This document shows, one piece after another, positions 1 to 9,905 of a stretch of DNA of 39,380 nucleotides (position 1 is its first letter; each line of letters starts with the position of its first letter). The notes under the pieces are model-generated. The model was given only the letters and a program-made list of their open reading frames with translations. It made no database searches and was not told the DNA's origin. Source of the stretch: Rubrivivax sp. (GTDB taxonomy: Bacteria > Pseudomonadota > Gammaproteobacteria > Burkholderiales > Burkholderiaceae_C); NCBI GenBank assembly GCA_020720385.1, contig DYOR01000019.1, positions 1-39,380 on the forward strand. Direction: 5' to 3'. The translations under genes were made by a program, and so were the position numbers.

Positions 1-136
1 AGGCCCCCCGAGGGGGATGAGGAAACTTCGGAGCGGCCGTGCGTTTCCTCATGAGTGCCCCCAGACCTGCCGCTGCGCGTCAGGCCCCCCGAGGGGGATG
101 AGGAAACTTCGGAGCGGCCGTGCGTTTCCTCATGAG
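1..136. repeat. Tandem pair of a palindromic element, 81-base period
   Basis: Bases 1-55 are repeated exactly at 82-136. The 26 bases between them (56-81) resemble the lead segment of the copies at 3964 and 37969 (GAGYGCCCCCAG start). Each unit has a CCCCCCGAGGGGG block followed by outer arms ATGAGGAAAC and GTTTCCTCAT around an inner CGG-AGCGG-CCG hairpin. 81 is a multiple of three, so the repeat reads through in the frame of the Lrp/AsnC gene. The first copy is cut by the left edge. Confidence 0.85.
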
Positions 137-596
137 CAGCCAGGTCCAGCCGCGGGTCGAACTTGGCGCGCTTCACGCTGAAGAAGGCCTTCACGTTGCG
201 CACGTTGGCGTCCTGCGTGAACAGGCGCTGCACCAGCGCTGCATATGCCGCCATGCCCGGGCAATGCACCACGAGCACGAAGTCCGGACCGGGCGAGACG
301 CGCCAGCACTGCTGCACCGCGGGCTCGGCCACGGCGCGCTGCTCGAAGGCCTGCAGATGCTCGGCGCCCTGGCGGTCGAGCGTGATCTCCACCAGGGCGG
401 TGAGGCCTGCCGGCAGCGCGTGCGGGTCGAGCAGGGCGACGCGGCGCTCGATGACCCCTTCGTCGAGCAAGCGGCGCACACGGCGCAGCGCCGTGGCCGG
501 CGAGGTGTGTGTGCGCGCTGCGAGCTCCTGGTTGGACACGGAGGCGTCGGTCTGCAGGAGTTCGAGTATCCGGAGGTCGGTGGTGTCGAATTTCAT
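1..596 (-). CDS. Lrp/AsnC family transcriptional regulator (open at left edge)
   Basis: The frame starts at ATG 596-594 (MKFDTTDLRILELLQ) and stays open to the window edge, giving at least 198 codons. Residues 1-60 form the winged helix-turn-helix typical of Lrp/AsnC (SNQELAARTHTSPATALRRV, then EGVIERRVALLDP). Residues about 65-150 form the RAM/AsnC effector domain (GLTALVEITL, then GPDFVLVVHCPGM). Family members are about 150-160 aa, and the recognisable body ends near residue 153. Beyond that the frame runs through two copies of a palindromic repeat with no stop codon, so the C-terminal tail is repeat-encoded. The gene diverges from glmS. It probably autoregulates and may act on glmS, which is inferred from position and the dyad between them. 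Family call is firm; effector and true C-terminus are unknown. Confidence 0.85.
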   Translation of the reverse strand, partial: MKFDTTDLRILELLQTDASVSNQELAARTHTSPATALRRVRRLLDEGVIERRVALLDPHALPAGLTALVEITLDRQGAEHLQAFEQRAVAEPAVQQCWRVSPGPDFVLVVHCPGMAAYAALVQRLFTQDANVRNVKAFFSVKRAKFDPRLDLAAHEETHGRSEVSSSPSGGLTRSGRSGGTHEETHGRSEVSSSPSGG

Positions 597-636
597 GGAG
601 AAATAATAGGGCTACAACGTCATTCCGAGAGACTGA

Positions 637-689
637 ATATTTCATGTGCGCAGTCAGATGGTGATTTAGCTCACAGCACATTGAAATAT
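637..689. promoter_or_regulatory. Inverted repeat in the lrp-glmS divergent region, candidate operator
   Basis: ATATTTCATGTGC at 637-649 is matched in inverted orientation by GCACATTGAAATAT at 676-689, with one extra T. The arm centres are about 40 bases apart, close to four helical turns. The surrounding 597-752 gap is visibly AT-richer than the flanking genes. Lrp-type regulators commonly bind such spaced dyads in their own promoter, so a role in autoregulation or glmS control is plausible but inferred. Confidence 0.4.
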
Positions 690-752
690 GAATGAAAACG
701 CCACTGAGTTGGACATAGCATCCGCCACCGCATTGCACGGGGTGAGTGAATC

Positions 753-2663
<1,911 letters not shown>

Positions 2664-2719
2664 GGTGCGGGGGCTGAGCGACCATGTGGGTCAGATTGCC
2701 CAGGTCAGATGACCAAGGC

Positions 2720-2758
2720 GTGGTCGGCAGGACGAGGCCTGCGAGACGCTCCGACCAC
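2720..2758. terminator. Hairpin between convergent genes, possible terminator
   Basis: GTGGTCGG (2720-2727) pairs with CCGACCAC (2751-2758), and CAGG/CCTG continue the stem inside with an asymmetric bulge. It lies between glmS (+) and the DUF3592 gene (-), where a bidirectional terminator is expected. There is no clear U-tract, so the call is tentative. Confidence 0.35.
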
Positions 2759-2775
2759 TTGCGGGACGCCGCTAT

Positions 2776-3759
2776 CTATGCGCGCCTGGCGGCAACCTGG
2801 AGGCGGTAGCCGCCCAGCATCAGTGTGCCGGCCAGGAACAGGAACGCCAGGCCGAAGGCAGAGATGAACAGCGTCATGCCCAGGGAAGTGACGCCCTCGC
2901 CATCCGGGAAGTTGCGGTTGGGGTCGTTCGGGTCGTAATGGATGCGGATGCGGTCCCCGGCCCGGTAGCCGCGCCAGCGATCGTCGTCCTCGCTCCAACG
3001 CCGCTCCATCGCACGGCCGTCCGGTAGGTTGAAACGATAGATCAGGCCATGGGTTTCGCCGGGCTTTGCCACCAGAAACCCGGCCCGGACGACGACGGCG
3101 TCCACCGTTACCGCCTCCCTCTCAATCCTGCTGTCATTCAGATAGGTCCCCCAGACGCCCGCCAGGATGAGCCCCGCCAGCAACAGGCTGATCGCGCCGC
3201 CCAGATAGTAGGGCAGCGGCCGGGATGGGCCCGACTCCTCGGCCACCGGAAAATCGAGCTTATCCCGTGTCGGCGCGTATTTCGGATAGAGGATGCCGGC
3301 CTCGGTGACGATCAATACCGGCCATTCCACGCCGTCCACGAAGCGCAGCTCGGCGGGGTAGTCGCCCGTTTTGGGAATCCACCCGGCGGGATTGAACTCG
3401 AACCGCCAGTCGCGGCCCTGCCGGTCAAGCATCCCGGCATGGTATTCGTCGGAGTCGCTGCCCTGAACGACCACGATGCGCAGGCTGTCCCGGACAGCCT
3501 CATGGCGGTCGAGCGCCAGGTGGGCATCGCTCAGTCGAGGGGCGAGCTGCCGGATGCTGTGGTTGATGCCGAGACCCAGAATGACCAGAAACAGAACGAA
3601 GGGGATGAGCACCCACACGCCCATGTAAAACGATGCCGCCAGGAGTCCGATGATCCCCAAGGCGATCACGCCCAGGCAGCCCATGCGGGAACGAGCCTGA
3701 TTCCGCGGCGTCGCGAATGCTCGCAAGTTCTTGAGTTGTGTTTCGACCGTCTCCGGCAT
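2776..3759 (-). CDS. DUF3592 family membrane protein
   Basis: This 327-aa protein is of unknown function. The start at 3759 (MPETVETQLKNL) is preferred over ATG 3780 because a GGGGGTGG tract sits a few bases upstream of it. Hydrophobic segments lie near residues 27-43 and 46-65 (a hairpin), 186-207 and 293-316. The loop before the last one carries the DUF3592 pattern: YRFNLPDGRAMERRW, then GYRAGDRIRIHYDPNDPNRNF. The region between TM2 and TM3 (about 70-180) is soluble and not recognised. The gene is single, convergent with glmS. Its DNA is visibly less GC-rich than its neighbours (36 G/C in the 60 bases 3241-3300), which may indicate transfer. Family call good, function unknown. Confidence 0.8.
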   Translation of the reverse strand: MPETVETQLKNLRAFATPRNQARSRMGCLGVIALGIIGLLAASFYMGVWVLIPFVLFLVILGLGINHSIRQLAPRLSDAHLALDRHEAVRDSLRIVVVQGSDSDEYHAGMLDRQGRDWRFEFNPAGWIPKTGDYPAELRFVDGVEWPVLIVTEAGILYPKYAPTRDKLDFPVAEESGPSRPLPYYLGGAISLLLAGLILAGVWGTYLNDSRIEREAVTVDAVVVRAGFLVAKPGETHGLIYRFNLPDGRAMERRWSEDDDRWRGYRAGDRIRIHYDPNDPNRNFPDGEGVTSLGMTLFISAFGLAFLFLAGTLMLGGYRLQVAARRA

Positions 3760-3963
3760 GTGCCCACCCCCTGGCGTCATTGAGCATAGTCAGTGTTGCC
3801 GTTCAGTGACACGTTCGCTGCGCCAGGATCTTGCGTTGTGCCCGCTGTGCCCGGTGTCCTGGCGGGCCTCTCGTGGCTGCCCATGGCCCCCGCACGCGCC
3901 ACCCGTGCGGAGATGATTCCAGTCGGCCGCGGACCGCACCCACGGCTCGAGAACCTCGCGCCC

Positions 3964-4046
3964 TGAGCGCCCCCAGGGCCGGCCCGAGCCGACCCGCCCC
4001 CCGCCGTGGCGGTTCGAGCAAAGCGGCGGAGCCACGTTTGTTCGAG
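3964..4046. repeat. Palindromic dispersed element, copy 3
   Basis: It starts TGAGCGCCCCCAGGGCCGGC, like the copy at 37969. Its outer arms are TCGAGCAAA (4014-4022) and TTTGTTCGA (4037-4045), which pair with one G-T wobble, enclosing GCGGCGGAGCCAC. Layout matches the 1-136 copies: G/C block, outer stem, inner stem. Confidence 0.75.
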
Positions 4047-4126
4047 AGGTGGCAAGGCTCGCCCACGCGGTTCCGGTTTCCGGGGGCACGGCCCGAAGCG
4101 GCCGCATCCAACCCCCATCCAAACCC

Positions 4127-4154
4127 GCATCCAAACGCTTGCCCCGTGCGTATG
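4127..4154 (+). promoter_or_regulatory. Putative ECF sigma promoter of the DUF4331 operon
   Basis: GCATCC (4127-4132) is followed after exactly 16 bases by CGTATG (4149-4154), about 75 bases before the DUF4331 start. The same GCATCC-N16-CGTA arrangement occurs upstream of the cupin-ECF operon and at 11198. It resembles ATCC/CGTA-type promoters described for RpoE/ChrR-like ECF systems. The CATCCAA heptamer at 4128 overlaps the -35 element. Confidence 0.65.
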
Positions 4155-4228
4155 GGGTTGCAAGCCGTCGATGACGCACACCCGTCGGTGGCCAACCCCG
4201 GCTTTCACAACCCATCGAGGAGAGCAAC

Positions 4229-5743
4229 ATGCGCAGTTCATCCCGCCGCCCGGCGGCACTTGCAGCCCTTGGCCTGGGCCTGGCCCTGGCCGGACAGCCG
4301 GCCTGGAGCGCCAGCCACAGCGACGCCCCGCTGAGCAAACAGGATCCGCAAACCAACATCACCGACGTCTACGCCTTCATCGGCAGCAAGTACGACAACG
4401 CGAGCCAGAGGGTGCTCAACGTCGTCGTCCAGGTGCGGCCGTTTTCGGAGCCCGGCGACGGCGTGACCTACGACCGCTTCGCCGACGACGCGCTGTACAG
4501 CATCCACATCACCCACCCCGCCACCGGCGTCACCCAGCAGCGCTACGACTTCCGCTTTTCCAGCGTCAATGCGCTGGCCGCGCCGGGCCTGAAAAACCCC
4601 AACACCGTCCTGTCCTACGGGCTGGGGACGGCGGCGGGCTCGATCGCCAGTGTCGGCGATGCGCAGCAGAATTTCACCCAGACCTACACCGTGACCAAGG
4701 TGGTGGGCGGGGCCTCCACCGTGATCGGCAGCGGCCTGATGACGCCGCCGCCCAACGTGGGATTGCGCACCACGCCGGCCTACAACGACCCGGCCACCGG
4801 CATGGCCGTTTCCGGCGCGACCACCTTCGCCCAACTGGACAGCTACACGCGGCAGACCGTCCACAGCCTGCCCTCGGGCGAAGCGACGTTTGCCGGTTCG
4901 CGCGACGACGGCTTTTACTCCGACATCCCCGGCATCTTCGATCTGCTGCATCCCCGCATCCTGGGCGGCAGCCTGGGCCAGGACGGCGGCGGCGTGGACG
5001 GATTCAAGGGCTTCAATGTGTTGTCCTTCGCCATCCAGATCCCCCTCTCCGGCCTGCCATCGTTCCCCTACACCGCGCCTTTCGCCGACCTCGCCCATGT
5101 CCTGCCGGCCCTGGGCGCCGCCCAGGGCGTTGGCGTGTATGCCTCGGTCAGCCGCCAGGCGGTGCGCGTGCTGCGCCAGACGGGCGGGCCGGTGAGCTCG
5201 GGGCCTTGGGTGCAGGTCAACCGCATGGGCAATCCGCTGTTCAACGAAGGCCTGGTCGCGCTCAAGGACAAGGACAACTTCAACCGCAGTTCGCCCGAAA
5301 CGGATGCTGCGAAGTTCGCCACCTACGCGCTCAATCCCGAGTTGGCTGGCCTGATCAACTTCGTCTTCGGCACCGGTTTCGTCGCTTCGGGACGCGCCGA
5401 CCTGCAGGCCGTGTTCATTCCTGAGGTGCTGCGGGTGGACACCACCACCCCGCCGGTGCGCCTGGCCGGTCAGGCGGGCTTCAGCCGCTTTGGTTTCGCC
5501 GGCGGCGACACCACCACCGACAGCAGCGGACGCGTCAAGTCCAGTGGCTGGCCCAACGGCAGGCGCCTGGGCGACGACGTGGTGGACATCGCGCTGACGG
5601 CGATCGCCAGCGGCCCGAGCTACAGCACGGTCACGGTGGTGGGCGACAACGTCAACGCCAACGACCAGCTCTACCACCAGGTCTTCCCCTATTCCGGCAC
5701 ACCCCACGCCGGCACCAGGAACCGCAAGGATCCCGCGCCCTGA
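4229..5743 (+). CDS. DUF4331 family exported protein
   Basis: This 504-aa protein has a signal peptide (residues 1 to about 28: positively charged start, AALAALGLGLALAG, then AWSASHSDAPL). The mature start HSDAPLSKQDPQTNITDVYAF is the DUF4331 hallmark. The rest is beta-rich with no membrane segment, so it is probably periplasmic or extracellular. The biochemical role of the family is unknown. It heads a four-gene operon with a PEP-CTERM protein, a TPR protein and a HupE/UreJ_2-like protein, a grouping that suggests an envelope assembly. A GAGGAGA ribosome-binding site sits six bases before the ATG. An ECF-type promoter lies about 75 bases upstream. Family call is strong. Confidence 0.88.
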   Translation: MRSSSRRPAALAALGLGLALAGQPAWSASHSDAPLSKQDPQTNITDVYAFIGSKYDNASQRVLNVVVQVRPFSEPGDGVTYDRFADDALYSIHITHPATGVTQQRYDFRFSSVNALAAPGLKNPNTVLSYGLGTAAGSIASVGDAQQNFTQTYTVTKVVGGASTVIGSGLMTPPPNVGLRTTPAYNDPATGMAVSGATTFAQLDSYTRQTVHSLPSGEATFAGSRDDGFYSDIPGIFDLLHPRILGGSLGQDGGGVDGFKGFNVLSFAIQIPLSGLPSFPYTAPFADLAHVLPALGAAQGVGVYASVSRQAVRVLRQTGGPVSSGPWVQVNRMGNPLFNEGLVALKDKDNFNRSSPETDAAKFATYALNPELAGLINFVFGTGFVASGRADLQAVFIPEVLRVDTTTPPVRLAGQAGFSRFGFAGGDTTTDSSGRVKSSGWPNGRRLGDDVVDIALTAIASGPSYSTVTVVGDNVNANDQLYHQVFPYSGTPHAGTRNRKDPAP

Positions 5744-5829
5744 ACGCGGCATCGCGGAACGAGGAGGTGGCCGGGGCGACCCGGCGACCCCATCCCGGTC
5801 ATCGTCCACGCCTCGAGGAGGAGATGTTC

Positions 5830-6516
5830 ATGCACAAGATCGCCGTCGCCCTGGTGCTCGGCCTGGCTGCCGCCAGCGTCCATGCCTTGCCCATCGTATT
5901 CACCAGCAGCACCTACACCACCACGGCCCTGGCCGACGTGGACGGCACGCTGGACGCCCACGCCGACGACACCGGCCTCGCTGCGCTGCCCCTTATCAGC
6001 TCGGCCAGCGTCGATGCGGGCGGCGGCAACCTGGCTGCCGCCCACGCCGTGGCCGACGCCTTGCTGCTCGCCGCGAGCAGCGAGGCGGCGAGCACCGGCG
6101 CCAGCGCCAGCGCCGCCGCGACCACCACTTTCCTGGGCGTCTTCACCACCGGCGGCACGGGGTTGTCCCTGGAGGTGCTGTTCGAGGACCTGCTCGACGC
6201 CCTGGGCGGCGCCAGCGCGGGCGCGGAGCTCTTCGTGCTCTTGCAGGTGGACGGCGTCGACCTGTTCCAGGACAGTTTCAGTGCCACCGAGCTCATCCAG
6301 GCCACCTTCATGACCCTGCCCGGCCTGGCCGGGGTGCTGGACCTCACCCTGGTCAGCACCGCCGCCGCAGACCGGGCTGGCAGCGGCTTCAACCTGGCCA
6401 GCGCGTCGTTTGCGCTGAACAGCGTGCCCGAGCCCGCCAGCCTGGCCCTGGTGCTGGGCGGTCTGGGCCTGCTGGGCGTGGGTCGTCGAGGCCTGGGCAG
6501 ACAGCGGTCTGCATGA
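5830..6516 (+). CDS. PEP-CTERM sorting domain protein
   Basis: This 228-aa exported protein has a signal peptide (MHKIAVALVLGLAAASVHA) and ends in a PEP-CTERM signal: VPEPASLAL, a hydrophobic helix, then an arginine-rich tail (GRRGLGRQRSA). Such signals are processed by an exosortase, normally in EPS-producing Gram-negatives; no exosortase is in this window. The body is Ala/Ser/Thr-rich, low in complexity, and not recognised. The AGGAGG at 5816-5821 is 8 bases from ATG 5830 but only 2 from ATG 5824, so 5830 is chosen. Its TGA overlaps the next gene's ATG (ATGA), implying coupled translation. Confidence 0.85.
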   Translation: MHKIAVALVLGLAAASVHALPIVFTSSTYTTTALADVDGTLDAHADDTGLAALPLISSASVDAGGGNLAAAHAVADALLLAASSEAASTGASASAAATTTFLGVFTTGGTGLSLEVLFEDLLDALGGASAGAELFVLLQVDGVDLFQDSFSATELIQATFMTLPGLAGVLDLTLVSTAAADRAGSGFNLASASFALNSVPEPASLALVLGGLGLLGVGRRGLGRQRSA

Positions 6517-7619
6517 GCATGCCCCGTCGCACCCGGGTCACGGCAGCCGCCATCGCCTGCCTGCTCGCCGTGCTCACCGTCTGCCCGGCGCTGGCGGGAA
6601 GTTCGCTGGGTTCGCCGGAAGATGCGCAAGCCGATCTGCTGGCCCAGCGCACGCGCCCGGACGCCGCCCGATTCGAGCGCGCCCGGGCCATTGCCGAGAG
6701 CGAGGTCGGGCGCGCCCCGAACGAGGCGCTGTCCTGGACGCTGCTCGCCTGGGCGCGCATGCTCGATCACCGTTTTGCGGACGCCCTCGAAGCCGCGCGC
6801 AGCGCCGACCGGCTGGTCGCCGGCGACCCGCTCAGCCTCGCCCTGATGTGCGATGCCCTGGTCGAACTGGGCCGCTACGAAGAAGCGGTGACCGTGGCCC
6901 AACGCCTGAACGACCTGAAGCCCGGCGTGCCGGCCTGGATACGCACGGCCCGCCTGCGCTTTCTGCACAACGACCTGGAGGGCGCGATCGCAATCCTGGA
7001 CAAGGCGGCCAACAGCAGCGGCCAGCGCGGCGAGGCGGCCGCCTGGACCTGGCTCGAACTCGCCCGGCTGCATCTGCATGCCGGGGGCACGGCCGCCGCG
7101 GCGCTGGCCCTGGACGCCGCGCGGCGCGCCTACCCTGAGTTGCCCGCCATCCTGCCCGTACGCGCAAGCCTCGAGCTTGCGCAGGGCGACGCGCATGCCG
7201 CCCTCGGCCACTACCGGCAGGCGCTTGCGCTCCAGCCCAGCGCCGAGGATGCCCTCGCCGCCTGGCGCCTGGCGCGACAGCTGGGCCAGGACGGCGTGGC
7301 GAAGCACCAGGCCGCCCTGCTCGACGGCCTGGCCAGGCTGGACAGCGCGGCCCTGTCGCGGCGCGCGCTGGCCGAGTATTTCAGCGCCAGCGGCCAGAGC
7401 GCTCGCGCGTTGGAGCTGGCGCGGCAGGAACTGGCCGCCCGACCCGACATCTACAGCCACGCCACGTTGGCCCGAGCGCTGGCGGGCGCAGGCGACCGCG
7501 CACAGGCACAAGCGCACGCGCGCCAGGCCCTGGCCCTGAACACCCCCGACGCGCAACTGCAGGCCGAGATGGCCGCCATCCTCGGTGCGCCAAGCATGGC
7601 GCGGGAGGCGCGCCAATGA
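6513..7619 (+). CDS. Tetratricopeptide repeat protein, exported
   Basis: This 368-aa protein has an N-terminal signal sequence (AAAIACLLAVLTVCPALAG) followed by helical repeats across almost its full length. Typical units are ALSWTLLAWARMLDHRFADA, AALGHYRQALALQPSAEDAL and YSHATLARALAGAGDRAQAQ. It is probably a periplasmic scaffold that binds other proteins. It overlaps the PEP-CTERM gene and the HupE-like gene by 4 bases each, so the three are translated as a unit. No enzyme motif is visible. The TPR call is good; the partners are inferred to be the proteins of this operon. Confidence 0.82.
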   Translation: MSMPRRTRVTAAAIACLLAVLTVCPALAGSSLGSPEDAQADLLAQRTRPDAARFERARAIAESEVGRAPNEALSWTLLAWARMLDHRFADALEAARSADRLVAGDPLSLALMCDALVELGRYEEAVTVAQRLNDLKPGVPAWIRTARLRFLHNDLEGAIAILDKAANSSGQRGEAAAWTWLELARLHLHAGGTAAAALALDAARRAYPELPAILPVRASLELAQGDAHAALGHYRQALALQPSAEDALAAWRLARQLGQDGVAKHQAALLDGLARLDSAALSRRALAEYFSASGQSARALELARQELAARPDIYSHATLARALAGAGDRAQAQAHARQALALNTPDAQLQAEMAAILGAPSMAREARQ

Positions 7620-8977
7620 TGCCCGGCAAGCAGGGCGTGGGCGGTCTCGTGGTGGCGGCGGCCCTCGCGGCCCTGCTGCTCGCCAACCTGGCCCACGCCC
7701 ATCCCCTGGGCAACAACACGGTCAACCGGGCAGCGGCGATCGAAGTGCGGCCGCAACAGGTCTCGGTGCGCTACCTGCTCGACCTGGCCGAGATTCCCAC
7801 GCTGCTTGCCGCCCAGGAGGCGGACACCGATGGCGACGGCAGCGCCTCCGCGGGTGAGTGGGAGGCCTACGCCGAACGCAGCGGCAAGGAGATCCGCGCC
7901 GGCATCGAACTCAGCGCCGATGGCATGCCGCTTGCCCTCGCCCTGGGCCCCAGCCGCTGGCATTTGGTGCCCGGCGCCGCAGGGCTGGACACCTTGCGCA
8001 TCGAAGCACAGCTCAGGGCCTCGCTGCCCAGCGCCGCGGTGGCGCGCATCGAGTATCGGGACCGGCGGCGAACCGACGAGCCGGGCTGGAAGGAGGTGCA
8101 GGCCGGCGCCGACGGCGGCCTGCACCTGGCCGGCGCCGACGTGCCCACCGTGAGCCCCAGCCGCCTGCTCAGCGCTTATCCGCCGGCCGAACAGGGCGTG
8201 CCCAATGTGCTGGCCGCGCGCATCGACCTTCAGGCCGCAACTGCGCTGTCCACGCCAGCCCCGGCAGCGGGCCCAGCCGAAACTTCTGCCCACAGTTTGC
8301 CGCTGGCCGCCACGGCTTTGTCGCCGGCGCACGCCGGGCCGGCCGCCGACGCGGCCCCGGCCCAGCCGAGGGCCGCCGAGCCGGCCGCGCTCGCCGCACT
8401 GCCGCCACGCACCGAGGTGCCCGTGCAACGCCAGCCCGGCGCCTTCTTCCGCCTGGGCGTGCATCACATCGCCACCGGCTGGGACCATCTCGTCTTTCTG
8501 CTCGGCCTGATCGTGGCGCAGAAGTCATTGCGCCGGCTGGCCTGGGTGATCACCGCCTTCACCCTCGCTCACAGCCTGACCCTGGGCCTGGCTGCGAGCG
8601 GACTCGTGCGCCCGCCCGGGGAGTGGGTGGAGCCGGCGATCGCGCTGACCATCGCCTACGTGGGGCTGGCCAACCTGACGGGCAGGCTGCACCACGGGGC
8701 GAGCGTGGCCTTTGCCTTCGGCCTGATCCACGGCCTGGGATTCGCCGGCGCCCTCGCGCAGAGCCTGCAGGCCGCGCAGACCGGTGGCAGCGGCTGGTTG
8801 CTCGAGCTGGCCGCTTTCAACCTCGGCATCGAGGCCTTCCAGCTTGCGCTGGTGCTCTTGCTCGTGCCTCTCATGCGGCTCGGCGCGCGCCTGTCCTGGT
8901 CCCTCGTGGCGCGGCAGGCGGCGTCGCTTGGCGTGCTCGCCGCCGGCCTGGGCTGGTTCATCGTGCGCCTGTCCTGA
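7616..8977 (+). CDS. HupE/UreJ_2-like membrane protein with EF-hand loop
   Basis: This is a 453-aa protein. After a signal peptide (residues 1 to about 28) comes HPLGNNTVNRAAAIEV, the usual start of the exported domain in this family. Residues 70-81 (DTDGDGSASAGE) are a canonical calcium-binding EF-hand loop with Asp70, Asp72, Asp74, Ser76 and Glu81. An Ala/Pro-rich linker follows (about 205-265). The C-terminal half is the HupE/UreJ_2 domain of about six helices, with VHHIATGWDHLVFLLGL and FTLAHSLTLGL carrying the conserved histidines. Related HupE/UreJ proteins are proposed metal transporters, but this branch is uncharacterised. Its end overlaps the convergent double-cupin gene by 20 bases. 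Confidence 0.85.
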   Translation: MMPGKQGVGGLVVAAALAALLLANLAHAHPLGNNTVNRAAAIEVRPQQVSVRYLLDLAEIPTLLAAQEADTDGDGSASAGEWEAYAERSGKEIRAGIELSADGMPLALALGPSRWHLVPGAAGLDTLRIEAQLRASLPSAAVARIEYRDRRRTDEPGWKEVQAGADGGLHLAGADVPTVSPSRLLSAYPPAEQGVPNVLAARIDLQAATALSTPAPAAGPAETSAHSLPLAATALSPAHAGPAADAAPAQPRAAEPAALAALPPRTEVPVQRQPGAFFRLGVHHIATGWDHLVFLLGLIVAQKSLRRLAWVITAFTLAHSLTLGLAASGLVRPPGEWVEPAIALTIAYVGLANLTGRLHHGASVAFAFGLIHGLGFAGALAQSLQAAQTGGSGWLLELAAFNLGIEAFQLALVLLLVPLMRLGARLSWSLVARQAASLGVLAAGLGWFIVRLS

Positions 8978-9905
8978 GCATCTCGCTCGATCCGCCCTGT
9001 GCCACGACCTCGAGCTCGAGGTCGCCGTGCGCGTAGATCACGGCGCCGGTGTCGGTCTCGGTGCTGCGGTGGCCGGTGCCGGCCGGCGCGAGCTGGTAGT
9101 CGCCTTCCTGGAGCAGCACGTCGTCGAGAAACAGTTCGCCCTGCAGCATCAGGCATTCCTCGTCGTGTCCGTGGGTGTGCCAGGGGATCGCCGCACCCGG
9201 TTGGGCGTGGTACAGCAGCGCCGCCTGGCCTTCGTGCTGCCACAACACGCGCCAGCGGATGCCGGGCGCGTGGTCGATCCAGCTGGCGTCGACGTCGCGC
9301 ACGGTGCATGGTGTCGCGCCCGCAGCCGCCGCGAGCGCCGACTCGCGCAGGAACAGCCAGGCACCTGCTTCGCTGCCCACAGGTCGCGAGGCGATGCCCG
9401 CGGGTGCCACGTGGTAGTCGCGCAACTGCAAGCGTTCCTCACCCATGCATGCCGACCCGCGCAGCACCAGCCACTCGCGCTGCTGCCCTGCATCGGGACC
9501 TGGCCACAGGGCGCCGGGCTGGAGTTCGATGAGTCGCGCCCGCACCGGCTCGCCGGGGCGCAGTGCACGCCCTGCCTGCGCCTCATACAGCGTGCGCGCG
9601 CTCACGCCTGGCGCCAGCTCGACCGCGGCCAGGCGCTGCGCACGGGAGGTGAACATCGCGCTGGCGGCGGCGCGCGACGCCATCAGGCGTTCCAGCAGGC
9701 GCTTCCTCACGCGGCCGGACTGCGTCGCGTGGTCCGACCCGTCCGCGCCCCACACGCGGGCAAAGGGGTCGCTGAGCAGGGGCTCCAGCTCGGGATGCAC
9801 CAGCTCGGGCGGCAACTCGACGTGAAGCGGCAGGGGCGCGGATGACATGGTGCGTGGGTCCGTGAGGCGGTGGATGCTTGTGCCGGCGGCGGCCGGGCGG
9901 TTCAT
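8958..9905 (-). CDS. Double-cupin (ChrR-like) protein, likely partner of the ECF sigma factor
   Basis: This 315-aa cytoplasmic protein starts at ATG 9905, overlapping the sigma factor stop as ATGA; an in-frame ATG at 9848 lacks a ribosome-binding site. A basic helix (RVRKRLLERLMASRA, about 65-80) precedes two cupin folds. The first (about 95-185) has lost the metal histidines. The second (about 205-300) keeps them: PWHTHGHDEECLMLQG with His243, His245, Glu249, then His279. ChrR of Rhodobacter holds its sigma factor through an N-terminal zinc domain and senses stress through a cupin; no HxxxCxxC zinc motif is visible here, so any anti-sigma action must work differently. Third gene of the operon. 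Confidence 0.78.
   Translation of the reverse strand: MNRPAAAGTSIHRLTDPRTMSSAPLPLHVELPPELVHPELEPLLSDPFARVWGADGSDHATQSGRVRKRLLERLMASRAAASAMFTSRAQRLAAVELAPGVSARTLYEAQAGRALRPGEPVRARLIELQPGALWPGPDAGQQREWLVLRGSACMGEERLQLRDYHVAPAGIASRPVGSEAGAWLFLRESALAAAAGATPCTVRDVDASWIDHAPGIRWRVLWQHEGQAALLYHAQPGAAIPWHTHGHDEECLMLQGELFLDDVLLQEGDYQLAPAGTGHRSTETDTGAVIYAHGDLELEVVAQGGSSEMLRTGAR

Larger units (their letters stand above)
3781..4228. other. Intergenic region with repeat and ECF-type promoter
   Basis: These 448 bases hold no convincing gene. They contain the palindromic element at about 3964-4046, three CATCCAA heptamers (4105-4111, 4116-4122, 4128-4134), the promoter motif at 4127-4154, and a GAGGAGA ribosome-binding site just before ATG 4229. 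Bases 3781-3963 show nothing I can name. Confidence 0.6.
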
